64,000 nt of DNA. Origin: Phytoseiulus persimilis. Its lineage: Eukaryota; Arthropoda; Arachnida; Mesostigmata; Phytoseiidae. The stretch lies in the NCBI GenBank assembly GCA_037576195.1, contig CM075104.1:10370211-10434210 (forward strand). Reading direction: 5' to 3'. This document shows, in pieces, positions 47,597 through 61,255 of the stretch (position 1 is its first letter; each line of letters starts with the position of its first letter). A program made the translations under genes and the position numbers. The notes under the pieces are model-generated. The model worked only from the letters and a program-made list of their open reading frames with translations, did not search any database and was not told the origin of the DNA.

Positions 47597-50500
47597 CGCG
47601 CCCGGGAACGTTGAAAGGAACCGATCTGGGGGAGAGGAAATCTTTATCTCCTGAGTTAAGCTGCGGAAATGTCGGAAACTGTTCCCTTCCCTTCAGGGAT
47701 CTCTGCCGTAGCATGCTGTCGCCGGTGAAAAGGTTCGATAGAGGTGACTGGATGCAGTGTTAGAGGGAGCGCCGGATTCGGACAGAGAGTTGACTCGTCA
47801 TAACCCTGAGGAAGTGCTACATGATCCGATGTCCGAATCAAACGAGGGCCTCTGCGAGACTTGCTCAATATTCGCGCCTGGTGCCTGTGACAAATGGTTG
47901 CCGGGTCGCGAGCGCTCGATTGAATCAAGATAACTGCTCATGAGCTCTGTTCAGAGCTCGTAAGGAAGAGGGAGATGATCTTTTCCGCCGGTATTGAATC
48001 AGAGATCAGTTTGAAAATCTCGGGCTCATCCTCCTTGAGATCAAAAATAAGGCCGCTTGTTTTTCCGCGGCAGAGAACACACTTGCAGCAGCTCAGAGGA
48101 AAACTTTGGCAAGGAGGCGCGTTGGTTTTGTCCAAGATTCTCGTTTGCCCCATCGCCAGGTTCTCGCATACGAACGAGGAATTTCCCGAGGCATCGACAG
48201 ACTCGCGCGGAATTTTCTCGGCTCCTCACTCTTCGCTGAAAAAACGTTCCCCTCGAAGCGGTCGTGAGAGATTGTTCTTGAGGTGTTGATGCCTCACCGC
48301 GATCTGACTCGCGTTCCCTTTGAGAATATTCGAGACCTGCGCACAATCGTAATTTGAGCGCTGCATGCCAACCATGATTTTGTGCCGAACAGAGAGCTTT
48401 AGCGACGCGGTGTCCGCCCGATTCGAAGCGTGACAAACTCAGACTGCTACACGAATGTTCGCGGCTCAACGTCCGCGCCGGAATCTCCCTCCCACCACGA
48501 GAGGTGTCGCGCGAGCTTCGGAATCGACCACACGGCGGAACCAGCTGAGCGCGTATATCAACGAGTCTTCGCGAGAATGTGAAATCATCGACTCGCGCCA
48601 GAATCGTGTCATCGGAATTCTCGCCGACGTTTTGGGCTCGGAACTTTCGCAAGGGTCAGAAGCCATCAATCACTCAGCTCAATGAGCAGCCTTCAACGTT
48701 ATGCGCGAGCAGAGCCTCTGCCAGTGGCGTTCGCTGAGCGGCTCGGAACGCGTCTCTCCTGATACAGGCGATTGATGTATTCCCGGAGTTTGATGCTCGG
48801 GCTAGGGCTCTGAGAGGAAACGTGTCTCGCAGGTTCGTCGTCTAGAGAGTGAGTGCATTGTAGTGTCGCAAACGTTGCACCTGAAGTATGGGAGTCGTAG
48901 AAGAATCGATGTTCGCTGGCGCACAGTGGCGATTCAGTTGTGATATTCGCTATAGAATGTTCAATACCCCTTCGATTCACGCAGTTTCGAGAGCGGCTCG
49001 GGCGCGACAGAAACCGCTCGATGTGGTTCAAGCAGCGAATTGAGAGAGATGGAATATAAATTGGTTCCCGACCGAGCTCAGAGGAACCCGTTGGAGGATG
49101 GCGTTGATTCGCCACGATTTTCGTGAGGGCTGTCGTGAAACTACGGAGACCCCACATCCTGACTGAGCCTCGGTTCAGGCCGAGCAGAGCCGCGAGGATT
49201 CGCACGTCTGGAAGTAGGGACCTTCTTCCTACCTTAGGCCTGTTTTGAGCAGGAACTTTGAAGATCAATCTCGTCCAGGTGGGCGATCGGTCTCGACTGC
49301 AGCACCAAATAATCTTAGTTCCGGAGATGAGATGGCGATCACAGAAAATTCATGAGTTTCTCATTAGGGGAGTACAGTTCCAGTCACGACGGCAGGCTTT
49401 TCCGGACGATGAACCATGGTGTTGAACTGGTGTCCCACAGGCAGCCAGTATTTGGGCCTCGGGCCCGACGACCACAGAGACACTTTCAGAGAGCGGACAA
49501 TGGTGCGCGCCCGATGAGAAGGGATGCCACGAGAGAGGGAGTCCTCTTGTACTCAAGCGGCAGACAGTCAGACAGAAGGAAAGCAAAACTAGTTTCCACC
49601 ACTGCGTTATCGAACGAGTCTCCGATTCGGGAGGCCGGCGTTCTCCGGGACGGAGACGGCGGATTTCCGATCGAATTCTTGATAAAACACTCAATGGCAG
49701 CTGTTCGGCGAGATCGGGTCGAACGGAACGAGTTGGTGGTCAGCGTTATCACCGATAACGAAGAGGAATACGTTTTACGAACGGTTCCTTCTGCTAAGCG
49801 ATCGGATGCGGCGTTACCGGTCGAAGTTCACCCGAATATCGAGTCGCTGGAAAAGTATCTCCTGCTCCCAACGAGCCGTCGCTGAGTACTGAACACGGGT
49901 CTCTGGATTTCGTGGAACGTCGTGTTGCATTTTCCAGAATGTTTGTCAAGCAGCGGCTTCTATCGGGATAGTCGGCCGACGCGGCAAACGACGTGCTGTG
50001 TCTCCAATGATCTCGCCTCAACGCAGATGGGTTGAGGATGTTCCTGTGATACTTTAACGCGGTCGACTATCATTAGAATGAGTCGCATCCTCTTCGCATG
50101 GGGATGATGTCTGCACACTCCATTGTTGGATTTGCTCGAAGTCGGAAGAGTCCTGCTCCCAGTGGAGTAGTGGGCACTGAACAATCATAATTACTGATGA
50201 AAAAGTCTTCTTCATGATCGGCCTGCTGGACACAACAACGTTATGCGTTTCTGCTTCCTTCCAAAGGTCGTTCGACTCCAGACATCTCGTTGTGACTCGA
50301 GACAATATCTTTGGGCTGAACTACGACGTCAATTCAGTGCGCCTAGACCTCCCGGACTGGACTAAGCGCTAGCGACTGCACTCCTCGAATATCCATTCCT
50401 CGCATAATCAGTGCTTAGCAAAGCCCAAATCGTATGTGTTGAAATGCAACACGCGAGAGCGGATGCATACGAATCTAGATTCAGCAGACTCGGTTCATAC

Positions 50501-52425
50501 TAAAACCAACGCCAATTAAGGCGCTAGAATAATCAACTCCTTCATCAGTGAACCCATGTTCACCTACATCCCCGGCTCAGTGCCGCAATTACTAACACCC
50601 TCAAAGTACTCCTCGAAGACTCGACCCAACAGCTCTCACTCTCCCAATCACATCCCATATAACCATACTCCGCATTCGAATAAACTACTGTTCATCTACA
50701 CGCCGTACGGTCTTCTCCTTGCCACCGTATCAATGTCCGCGTGGTGAATCTGCCTGTGCACGGAGCCTCCTAGCTAGTGTGCCGCTGAAGACGAATTCCC
50801 CTTCTAACAGTATGAGATCGAAGCTCGAATCACGATATGGAGTTCATGGTGCCTGGACAAATTATAACTCGCAAAATCATCCCTTTCCGTCTCAGGCCTG
50901 TACCATGGCGTCCTTTTGGGAGAAATTAAGGGACGCGTGCACTCGCAGTGCGGCTGTAGAGTCTTGTGTTCCCACTCGGTGCTCTTCTACTACGACGCTG
51001 CGTAGATTGAACGATATCGTACAAAGGCTATCGAACAGTTGCGTCGATATATTTGTGGTTCAAGATCGCACGCCGAGGGTATGGCTGATTGGACTGGTCT
51101 TCAAGGGCGAATGAATCCCACGAAATAAGGTTGGCGCGTTCGTCGCACAGGCCACGATTTTCAAGGAGACCCGATTTTCTCTGTCTTGAATGGACTTGGT
51201 ATAGGTACGATAGGGCTGTGGTTCTCAATCCAGGGTTATCGCGACCCATTTATCATCGAGCCAGTGCCACAAAACCTGTTGCTCTAGTTATGAAAAGCAT
51301 TCGGTGGATATGACTCCAGGCCCGAACTGCTTAGGATGTAGAGAACACCATGGGAACCCGGGAACGGCTGACTCCATTTGGGATATCTGGTGGTTCCGGA
51401 GGCGATATCGATATCAGATGAGTTCCGCTTCGTGGCGCCCGGGAGAATTCCCCTGGAGGCTCTCCTGTTCGAGAAAATTATCGGTGGTGCAGCTAGTTTA
51501 TCTGCTTGTCGTGGAAGAGGGATCCTCTAGCGGGATTCCTCGGTCGTAGCACTGCACGCGAGTCCCTCAATCAATCCTTGCGTGCTTCTACTGAGTATTG
51601 TGTCCGGGACTGTATACGTATGAATGCGGTTATAATGGTTGCGTAACAGCACAGCGTTAGCCCCCTGCCCAGGCGCCAGTTATCCTCGAACCCCGCTCGA
51701 GAGGAGCGATGCTGATGCCCAAGTTGAACCCGTCGCGACTCTCTCGAAACGTTTCCTTGCCAGGGATGAGAGGGTCTCCGGCGGCACATCTCCGTGTACA
51801 GGAGGTAATGTCCACTCAGGACCGCGTTATTCCCGCGAGCGTGGCAATTTTCCTTTCAACTTTAGAGAGAGTTCATTCGGTTCGCCTTCGCAAGTTTTTC
51901 TCCCAATTCCGCGGGTCGAGCATCGGTGACCATGTTTCCTTCGGCAGCTCGTCCGAGGAACCCTTTCCCCATAGTGTGTGTCCCACACTGTTCATTCTAT
52001 CTGCTTTTCTAATGGTGTAATATAGGTCCCCGTCTCCAAATTCCTTTCATGTTTTTCTCTGATTCTCAAGATTGACTCTCTGTCTCTCAACAGAGAGTGA
52101 GACTGATCCGTGCACGGCACAGGTTGAGCACGTTTGCCCCGTCTTGAGCTCCGACAACATCTTCCATCCGACAGAGAAGTGCGAGCCATGATCCACAACG
52201 GAATCAATCAATACGATGAATGAAATTCTCGCCGTATTACAAACTGACGACATTGTCGAGACTTCTCCCCGGTGGCGGGAAAAGACTGCGGGCTGCGCGC
52301 AGCGCCCTCTGACAACAACCTTGTCTGCTCCCAGAAGAGAAACCAACAACATCGGCGTGCGTGACATTCGCGCAGACTGACCGGCTCAGTGAACTCGATC
52401 CTATCCCTCTGACTCGGGTCCGAAA
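47597..52425. other. Gene-free stretch of about 4.8 kb
   Basis: This holds the upstream regions of two divergent genes: the gamma-like gene to the left and TSFM to the right. Several frames of 170-203 codons occur (for example 48041-48652 minus, 48699-49268 minus, 49352-49885 plus), but they overlap frames on the other strand, are rich in Arg and Ser, and show no known domain. None is called. Confidence 0.4.
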
Positions 52426-53942
52426 ATGGTGTTTCTGTCTCGGCTCTTTTTGGCGGACGTGTGCAAGCAGAGCCTTCTATCGCTGAGGAAAACCACTGGC
52501 CATTCCTTCCAGCACTGCAAGAAGGTAAATCATGAGGAACCTGTCTTTCGAATCCGCATCCCCAACTACTCGCCCAATTAATGAACCTGAGCGATGCTGT
52601 CGGCGGCTGTGCCTCCGGGGAACGATTACCTGTCGCTGGAGTTAAGTCCGTCCTTGTCGCCCGATTGGGTGTCATCGTATTGGGACACGATGATCCTCTG
52701 AGTAATACAACAAAACTACTGCAGGCTCTGGAGCAGTCGAATAACGACATCGGCGAAGCGGTGAAATGGTTGGAAGCCGAAGCCGTCAAGCAAGGTTGGA
52801 CCAAGCTCGAAAGGAGTGCTGCTCGTGCCACCAAGGAGGGTGTTTTCGGAGTTGCTGCCATGGACAATGTGGCCGCAGTGACAGAAATCAACTGCGAGAC
52901 AGATTTCGTCGCCCGGAATGCAGAATTGAGGGGTTTCGCAGCCCGAGTGTCTGAGGGGCTTTGCGGAGGTGAGAGCGCTCGAATTCGACCAGTGCTCAAC
53001 ACTGCTACTCGATGATGCTTTTTGGGATATGGGGGTAGCGGGACTGTGAGAAAACACTGGGTCAATCGAGGTATCTGACGCAATTATCAAAAGAACCCCA
53101 CGTTTTTCGCAGAGTATTTGAAGAAGGCGCCGAACGGTCTGAGAATACTGCCTTGGGAAGATTTCTCCAAACTGATCTTGGGCCAGCAGAGTATCGAAGA
53201 GAGCCGAGCCAGGCTTGTAGCAAAGGTAATGCGATAAGTTGACCCTTCTGCTCATTCAAAATATCAGAAGCATGATACAGATCTCGAATGGGTAACCAGA
53301 ATCCGGCGAATGATCTCTCTCTGGTCAGGTGGGCGAAAACCTGAATCTGAGGCGGGCCCTGGTCGCATCCCCGCCCGACGGCGAGAAAATCGCAGTAAGC
53401 TGTCATCCTGACGGCACTTTTGGAAAATATGGAGCTGTTGTCTTCTACAGAGGTTTGTCCGAGAGTTCCATCTTATTTAGCGGTACCCCAGTGGACCATT
53501 CGGCCTTCTTGAGTTTGGCTCGCGAGTTCAGAATCCTCCAGAGTTCAGAAACAACGTAATTCGTACAGGTGGCGACTCGAATCTGGCGGAAAAATTGTGC
53601 CGTCACATCGTCGGCATGAAACCGACTGCAGTGGGCACTGATGAGGATATCATGAAGGCGGAGGAAGCTCGGAACGCAGTCAAGCTCGAGCCTGAAGCTG
53701 TCAAGACCGAGGCGGTGGAATCTGTCACTGAAGAAACACAAGTAACCGAAGGAGAAGTGCAGGAGAAGAATGGGGAAGAGGCTCAGGATGCTGTTGACGA
53801 AGATTTGTTGGTTCTCCAAGATTTTGTTTTCGATCAGGACCTGAAAGTTGGGGACGTCCTGCGCGAAAACAATATGGAAATAACCAGATTCTGGAGATTC
53901 GAGTGTGGCGAAGAACTCCTGGAGAGCAAGGCTCGACAATGA
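52426..53942 (+). CDS. TSFM: Mitochondrial translation elongation factor Ts
   Basis: Exons: 52426-52524, 52725-52968, 53113-53225, 53329-53452, 53569-53942; introns 200, 144, 103 and 116 bp; 317 residues. It recharges EF-Tu with GTP during mitochondrial protein synthesis (family knowledge). Residues 1-18 (MVFLSRLFLADVCKQSLL) fit a mitochondrial import signal. The N-terminal UBA-like region spans the first intron (LRKTTGHSFQHCKK then ALEQSNNDIGEAVKWL). The EF-Tu contact motif TDFVARN is at 92-98, followed by the core strands with VGENLNLRRA and GKYGAVV, RHIVGMKP, and the C-terminal FWRFECGE. Odd point: between RHIVGMKP and the C-terminal segment lies an acidic Glu/Val/Thr-rich insert of about 50 residues, longer than usual. 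AATAAA at 54001 follows the stop by about 59 bp. It ends tail-to-tail with the DPH4 gene. Confidence 0.93.
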
Positions 53943-54000
53943 TGCAAGTGGAATACCGGAAGCTGCTACACTAAGAAAATACCAATCCTACTCTGCCGAG

Positions 54001-54006
54001 AATAAA
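54001..54006 (+). promoter_or_regulatory. Polyadenylation signal of TSFM
   Basis: AATAAA about 59 bp after the TSFM stop and about 73 bp before the stop of the opposing DPH4 gene, so the two 3' ends must nearly touch or overlap. Confidence 0.6.
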
Positions 54007-54078
54007 GCGTTCTTAGAGATCATCCGTGTTTTCCACCAATTATGCAGTAGATATATTTCCCCACCAGAATATACACTG

Positions 54079-54581
54079 TCAGAGCATCGGATCGATCCTG
54101 AGCATCGTCGAACAATCGTCACACTCGACCAGCAAAGGCAGATCGACCGTTGCGGCACTCTCCACCCGGAGTTCCGCTCCGCATCGGCAGTCCATACGAT
54201 ACTGGTTTTGCTCCAATACCATATCAGCCAGTGTCACAATCTGCCACACAGGATGATGGAGTTTTGAGGCATTGGCGAGCTCATTGTCGTAGGAGGCTCG
54301 CGAGGAAGGCTCCGATAGAGTCTGTAAAGCGGTGGCGATATATTGTCAAACAAGGGCCTCCCTGAGACTTTTGGTCTCTCGTCTCGTTCAAAAATCCGGC
54401 TGATTGAGTGACTTGTTATTATTACTTGCATTACCTTGTATGCTTGCTCTACCGCAGCGAAAGTTTCCCGATTGCCGGTCGGTTTGTCTGGATGGCACTT
54501 CAAAGCGAGCCGCTTGTACGCGTTCTTGACATCCTCAGCATTACAGCTACGGGACAGACCAAGTAGACTGTAGTGATCCAT
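54079..54581 (-). CDS. DNAJC24: Diphthamide biosynthesis J-protein DPH4
   Basis: Exons in transcript order: 54581-54435 and 54321-54079; one 113-bp phase-0 intron; 129 residues. The N-terminal J-domain starts MDHYSLLGLS and has HPD at 30-32 within KCHPDKPTG, then the fourth helix SEPSSRASYDNEL. The C-terminal half is a CSL-type zinc finger: C94-x-C96 (CRCG) and C116-x-x-C119 (CDDCS), preceded by IVTLADM. A J-domain plus a CSL finger is the DPH4 signature. It helps the Dph1-Dph2 radical enzyme, with DPH3, make diphthamide on elongation factor 2 in the cytosol (family knowledge). The protein is a little shorter than the human form. I found no good AATAAA; an AATATA variant lies near 54046. The stop codons of DPH4 and TSFM are only 136 bp apart. 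Confidence 0.92.
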
Positions 54582-55714
54582 TCCGTCATCTTAGAAGGGA
54601 ACTCGCGTGATATCACTTCTATTCAGAGGGCTTCGGTTCTTTGTGGAGAAAGCATCGAACAGGGGCAGCCTCGTCGGGCCCGGCCACAGAGCCGAGGAAG
54701 CAAGCAGACAAGAGCGCGGTACACTAGCAGACGAGTCTTGACGTAGGGCGGGAGAGGCCTAGGGGCGGAGTCAAGCCCAGGAAAACCGCACGATTTCTTA
54801 CGGTTCGAGATCCTTGGCCGGGAGATGCGGTTGTTCTTGAATGCCCGATGTACGGCCGCGACGATCCCCTGTGTCCCATACTGAAGGACCAGTGACTTCC
54901 GATGTGACAATTTCATCCGAGTGGTTACAAGCGCTCGCAGAAAATTTCATTTTCACCGAAGAAACTTCCGAGGAGACCGGAAACACTGGGGATATGGAAC
55001 ATCGAGGAAGTTGGACCGCAGTTCTTCTCCTACAGATTGACGACGGTTTTTTGGGTCAGTCAGCCGGTGCTCCCCCCGATTCTTGAACGCCCCGCTCAAC
55101 GGCATCCTCGAAGATTCCCAAATGGTCACCGAGATGAAGCGCCCGATATTGAGTAAATCGTTGAATTCCGAGACCTACTTCAAACCTCTTCGAGTCCAAG
55201 GGCGCCTTAGTCGGAAACGCTCATATTACGAGGCAAGACGGTAAATTTGGCAACAACCCGTACTTGTCGAAAGGAGGATGCGCCGAGCGAAATTCAGGAG
55301 GAAGAATGATGAACAAGCTCGAATCTTGTTCGAAGCGCAAGTCGAAGCTGAAACCTGGAGGGTCAAACCTGGGTCTCGAAGCACGGCATTCGTTCGAATC
55401 TGAAGCCTCCCGATATCCAGCTGAGACGGGAGTGATCATGACTTCATCTATCAGCTGCCGGTGCTTGATTTGAATACGTGAGAGACCAAGACGCAGATGG
55501 TACTTTTCGAGTTGAAACGTAAACGGAAAAAGAGAGGAAAGCTGCCGGCTCGCACATGAGAACTCCCAGAGAGAAACAAGATACAGTTTACGAGTCGAGT
55601 GAGCAGTGTTCTCCGACACATGAGGTACCACATGAGAAAATGGTTTCATTCGGAGGGGAAACTAATGATTTATAAACATGGGACTTTATGTACACGTCAT
55701 CGGATGCAGCACAC
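54582..55714. other. Short intergenic region between TXNL4A and DPH4
   Basis: About 1.1 kb holding the DPH4 promoter and the 3' UTR of the co-oriented TXNL4A gene. No canonical AATAAA was seen for TXNL4A; a TATAAA variant occurs near 55667. No gene is recognised. Confidence 0.5.
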
Positions 55715-56282
55715 TTAGTACCGGTATTTTGTCGAATAATCCTTAGGTGAAACGACCAGACCTCGACCCTTCCTGGCCCCTCTGAAGACTGTCTCAACGA
55801 TATCAATCATCTCTTGTTTATCCTCGAGTGCCCAGTTGATTTTGTTGTTGTTGCCGGTTCCCAAATCGATCATGATGTGCTTGTTGCGGAAGAAGAACAT
55901 CACAGTACAGGGGTCATACAATTCATACATCTTGTTGAAGTCAGGTACTTCGGTGATGTCGACAAGGTATATGACCGCGAAGTTTTTCACCTGGAAGAGC
56001 ACCAGAATTTCATTCAACTCCTTCGGAAAGTTAGCGCAAAGGCTGGCTCGATGCATAGGAACCAGTGCCCACAGTGTAAGAGCTCTTCCAATTGAACTAC
56101 TAGAGATCCGACCCGGTTTCCGTTCGTACCTTTTCAGCGATGGAGTACAGAACCTCGTCCATTTTCATACAAGTAGGGTCCCAGTCGTGTCCAAAACGTA
56201 TTACAACGACCCTGTCCTCTTCAGAAAGGATGGCTTGATCGACTTGCCACCCATTGTGCAGATGCTGGAGCATGTACGACAT
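55715..56282 (-). CDS. TXNL4A: U5 snRNP thioredoxin-like protein DIM1
   Basis: Exons in transcript order: 56282-56130 and 55990-55715; one 139-bp phase-0 intron between SIAEK and VKNFAVIY; 142 residues, the same length as the human protein and nearly identical to the sequence I know for it. It starts MSYMLQHLHNGWQVDQ and ends VVSPKDYSTKYRY. It has a thioredoxin fold without the redox CxxC; WDPTCMKMDE stands in its place. It is a core part of the spliceosomal U4/U6-U5 tri-snRNP and is essential for pre-mRNA splicing and mitosis in yeast (family knowledge). This is one of the most conserved proteins in eukaryotes, so the exon borders are very secure. Confidence 0.98.
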
Positions 56283-57853
56283 GCTGAGTTTCTATGGTAC
56301 TTTAATGATTGGAAGAATCCCTCACGGGTGCACACAATACTTGGAGAACTGGGAACAGTTTGCGCAACAGTCGAAGCCGACGGTCTGCTCTTTGGACTGG
56401 GCCTTCTGGTGTGTTGTCAAAAGCGCTACGTGTTTACATCGGATGAATGCATTCCCGAGAATTTCCTATGTTCGATCGCTGTAAAACGATGCTCCGTATC
56501 CAGTCTGATTCCGAACACATGCAGTCGTTCTCCTGAACCCCTTCCCCCGTCTTGCGTGAAGATATGAATTCTTCGCCTCGCGTCCCGGGTTGGAATATGC
56601 GCTCGCTGGACGATAAAATGTCTCAATTTGTGCTGGAGTACCTCACTGCGATTAGACGTTTGATTGGAGAAATTCGATTGATTGGAACGACTCGGCTTTT
56701 CCGCGAGTAGTTTAATGAGTCCTCGCATTGCTCTGCACCAGAGTCCCACCAGAGTTGGAATCCCGACCGTCTTCTGATTCAGTTTCTAAACGGGCCTGCG
56801 CGCTTCACATCAGCTGATCGAGGGAGCAATATTATTCCGCGGAGATGTAACGGAAATTGCATGCGGTTTTCGTTGTCAACCGAGAAGGTCATGACCCACT
56901 CCGTGGCTAGCAACCGACGCGAATCATTTGGTTGTATTCCTATTGAAGATTCCGGAACGCGTCGACGGTTCCCATCGGAGGGTCTCGATGGCCGCGCGTT
57001 CGAGGCGACCGCGTTACATTGGAGAAGGAGGTCATAGCCTCTGTGTGTGGAGGGCAGAGCGTGATCGTGCCTTTGCTGGTGAGTTACGAATATTTTTGAT
57101 AAGCCCCTCCGATGATCAACTAACGGATATGGGGATAGGGGGTCCCAAGTACCAGGATACAGGTCATTTAACGAGTATCCTCGCGGGGCTGGCGGGAAAA
57201 CACGCGGGCGGTCGCGTTCCTCTCAGGCTGGCGAAACGTCCCAAGTCCTGGACCGGCGACCGGACCCCCACCAGAAGCTGCGCGCATGAGGGGTGAACTC
57301 CGATCTCCGAGAGAAAGCGACATCTCAGCAGCGCTGTAGATTCATCGCACATGCCCCACTTAGCTCTCATCTTTGCAACCGATTTGCCCTCTAAACAGAA
57401 GTCAACAACCGGTCCCAGTATAGCCTTGATCTTGAGCTAAGGACCTAATCTTAAACAACGGTGTTGATACTTGATGTTATTGTCGCGGCATACTCAGTGT
57501 CAGGTGATGTCATTTACGACAGGCATAAGGACCCTTGTTGCAGTCGATAGGGTCCAGTACGTCGATACAAACGGCAGGGATTATCTCGATGTCGCAAACT
57601 ACAAACAGAGCTCCGATAGGACTGCACACAGCTTCGCCTGTGTTCCCATTACTGTGAATCTCGTGAACAATGCGAGTCAAGTGGTCGAGCGTCACGGAGT
57701 CTGGCCTTCGGATCTGTTCGTCCTTGAATTGAGCCATGAACGTTCGAGTCCTCGGTTCGACAACTTCGCGAACTTCGTGCTGCGAGTGAGCCTCCGGATC
57801 AATAACTTCCTGCTCAACGTTCTTCCAGATTCACTACGAAGAGAGTACTCGGC
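56283..57853. other. Intergenic region between two divergent genes, TXNL4A and ACO2
   Basis: About 1.6 kb between the start codons of TXNL4A (-) and ACO2 (+), so both promoters lie here. Frames at 56928-57296 (+) and 57471-57887 (+, which runs over ACO2 exon 1) have no known domain. No clear TATA box was found. Confidence 0.45.
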
Positions 57854-60550
<2,697 letters not shown>

Positions 60551-60848
60551 ATGGATTCGGAGTCCTAGACGACAGAGCGCGACAGAGACGATCTTGGATA
60601 CATTCTCGTTTTCTTTTCGATGGTGATATGCTGACGGACAAGGGATCCAGTGCTCCTCTTCCCTGTGTAGTCAAGTGTAATATAAGGGACAACGGCGAAC
60701 AGCTTCTGGCCTCTTTCAATACCATTCAAACAACGTGATTCCTGCAACGTCAAGTAGAACACGAGGAGATACCGGTAAAATGCGAGGCAGGATGTGAAAC
60801 ATCTTTGGCATCTTGTCGGGCTTTGTAGTGTTACTTTTTATCGAAAGC

Positions 60849-60854
60849 AATAAA
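60849..60854 (+). promoter_or_regulatory. Polyadenylation signal of ACO2
   Basis: AATAAA about 300 bp after the ACO2 stop. Confidence 0.55.
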
Positions 60855-60949
60855 GGATTGCTGGTTCGGCATTGTCGGTCACTCCTACTCAACCGCCCCT
60901 CGAGGGGGGCGACGGGCCCGCAGAGGGAACGATGGGCCTGAAGGAGGCA

Positions 60950-60955
60950 TTTATT
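60950..60955 (-). promoter_or_regulatory. Candidate polyadenylation signal of MCCC1
   Basis: AATAAA on the minus strand about 300 bp beyond the MCCC1 stop at 61256. It lies about 100 bp from the ACO2 signal on the other strand, so the two transcripts end close to each other or overlap. Confidence 0.5.
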
Positions 60956-61255
60956 CATTTCCACATATCTTCGACGTTTGCATGAGGACAGGGATATGAA
61001 ATTCATATCTGAGGAAGCGTCTCCTCTGTGAAGACGGGACAATCGATCACTCGAAGCCGTAGTCGAGTTCAGGGTAGCAAGCCCTTGTTGGCTTGTGAAG
61101 GAAATCTCTCAGGTTGTCGGCGGGCGAAATCGAACCTTTCTATGAACGATGCCATCCTGTCGACTTTGGCACATACTGGTTCCACCGATTATGAGTGGAT
61201 CGCTTAGCTTGATTAGAGAAGTCTCCGATGATCTACAACTTTAGGATCGGCGACG

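Noticed and set aside
49486..49752. Minus-strand peptide containing GDSFDNAVVET, reminiscent of an IS3-type integrase core
   Set aside because: Only this short string resembles it; the surroundings lack the rest of the integrase fold and the host is an animal genome. Treated as chance.
52208..53083. 291-codon minus-strand open frame over the start of TSFM
   Set aside because: It lies antisense to TSFM exons 1 and 2 and an intron, has no recognisable domain, and the plus strand has perfect exon phases with a known protein.
56062..56112. tRNA-like D-arm (TAGTTCAATTGG, minus strand) inside the TXNL4A intron
   Set aside because: The A-box looks good but there is no B-box GGTTCGANTCC at the right distance and the acceptor ends do not pair, so no tRNA gene is called.
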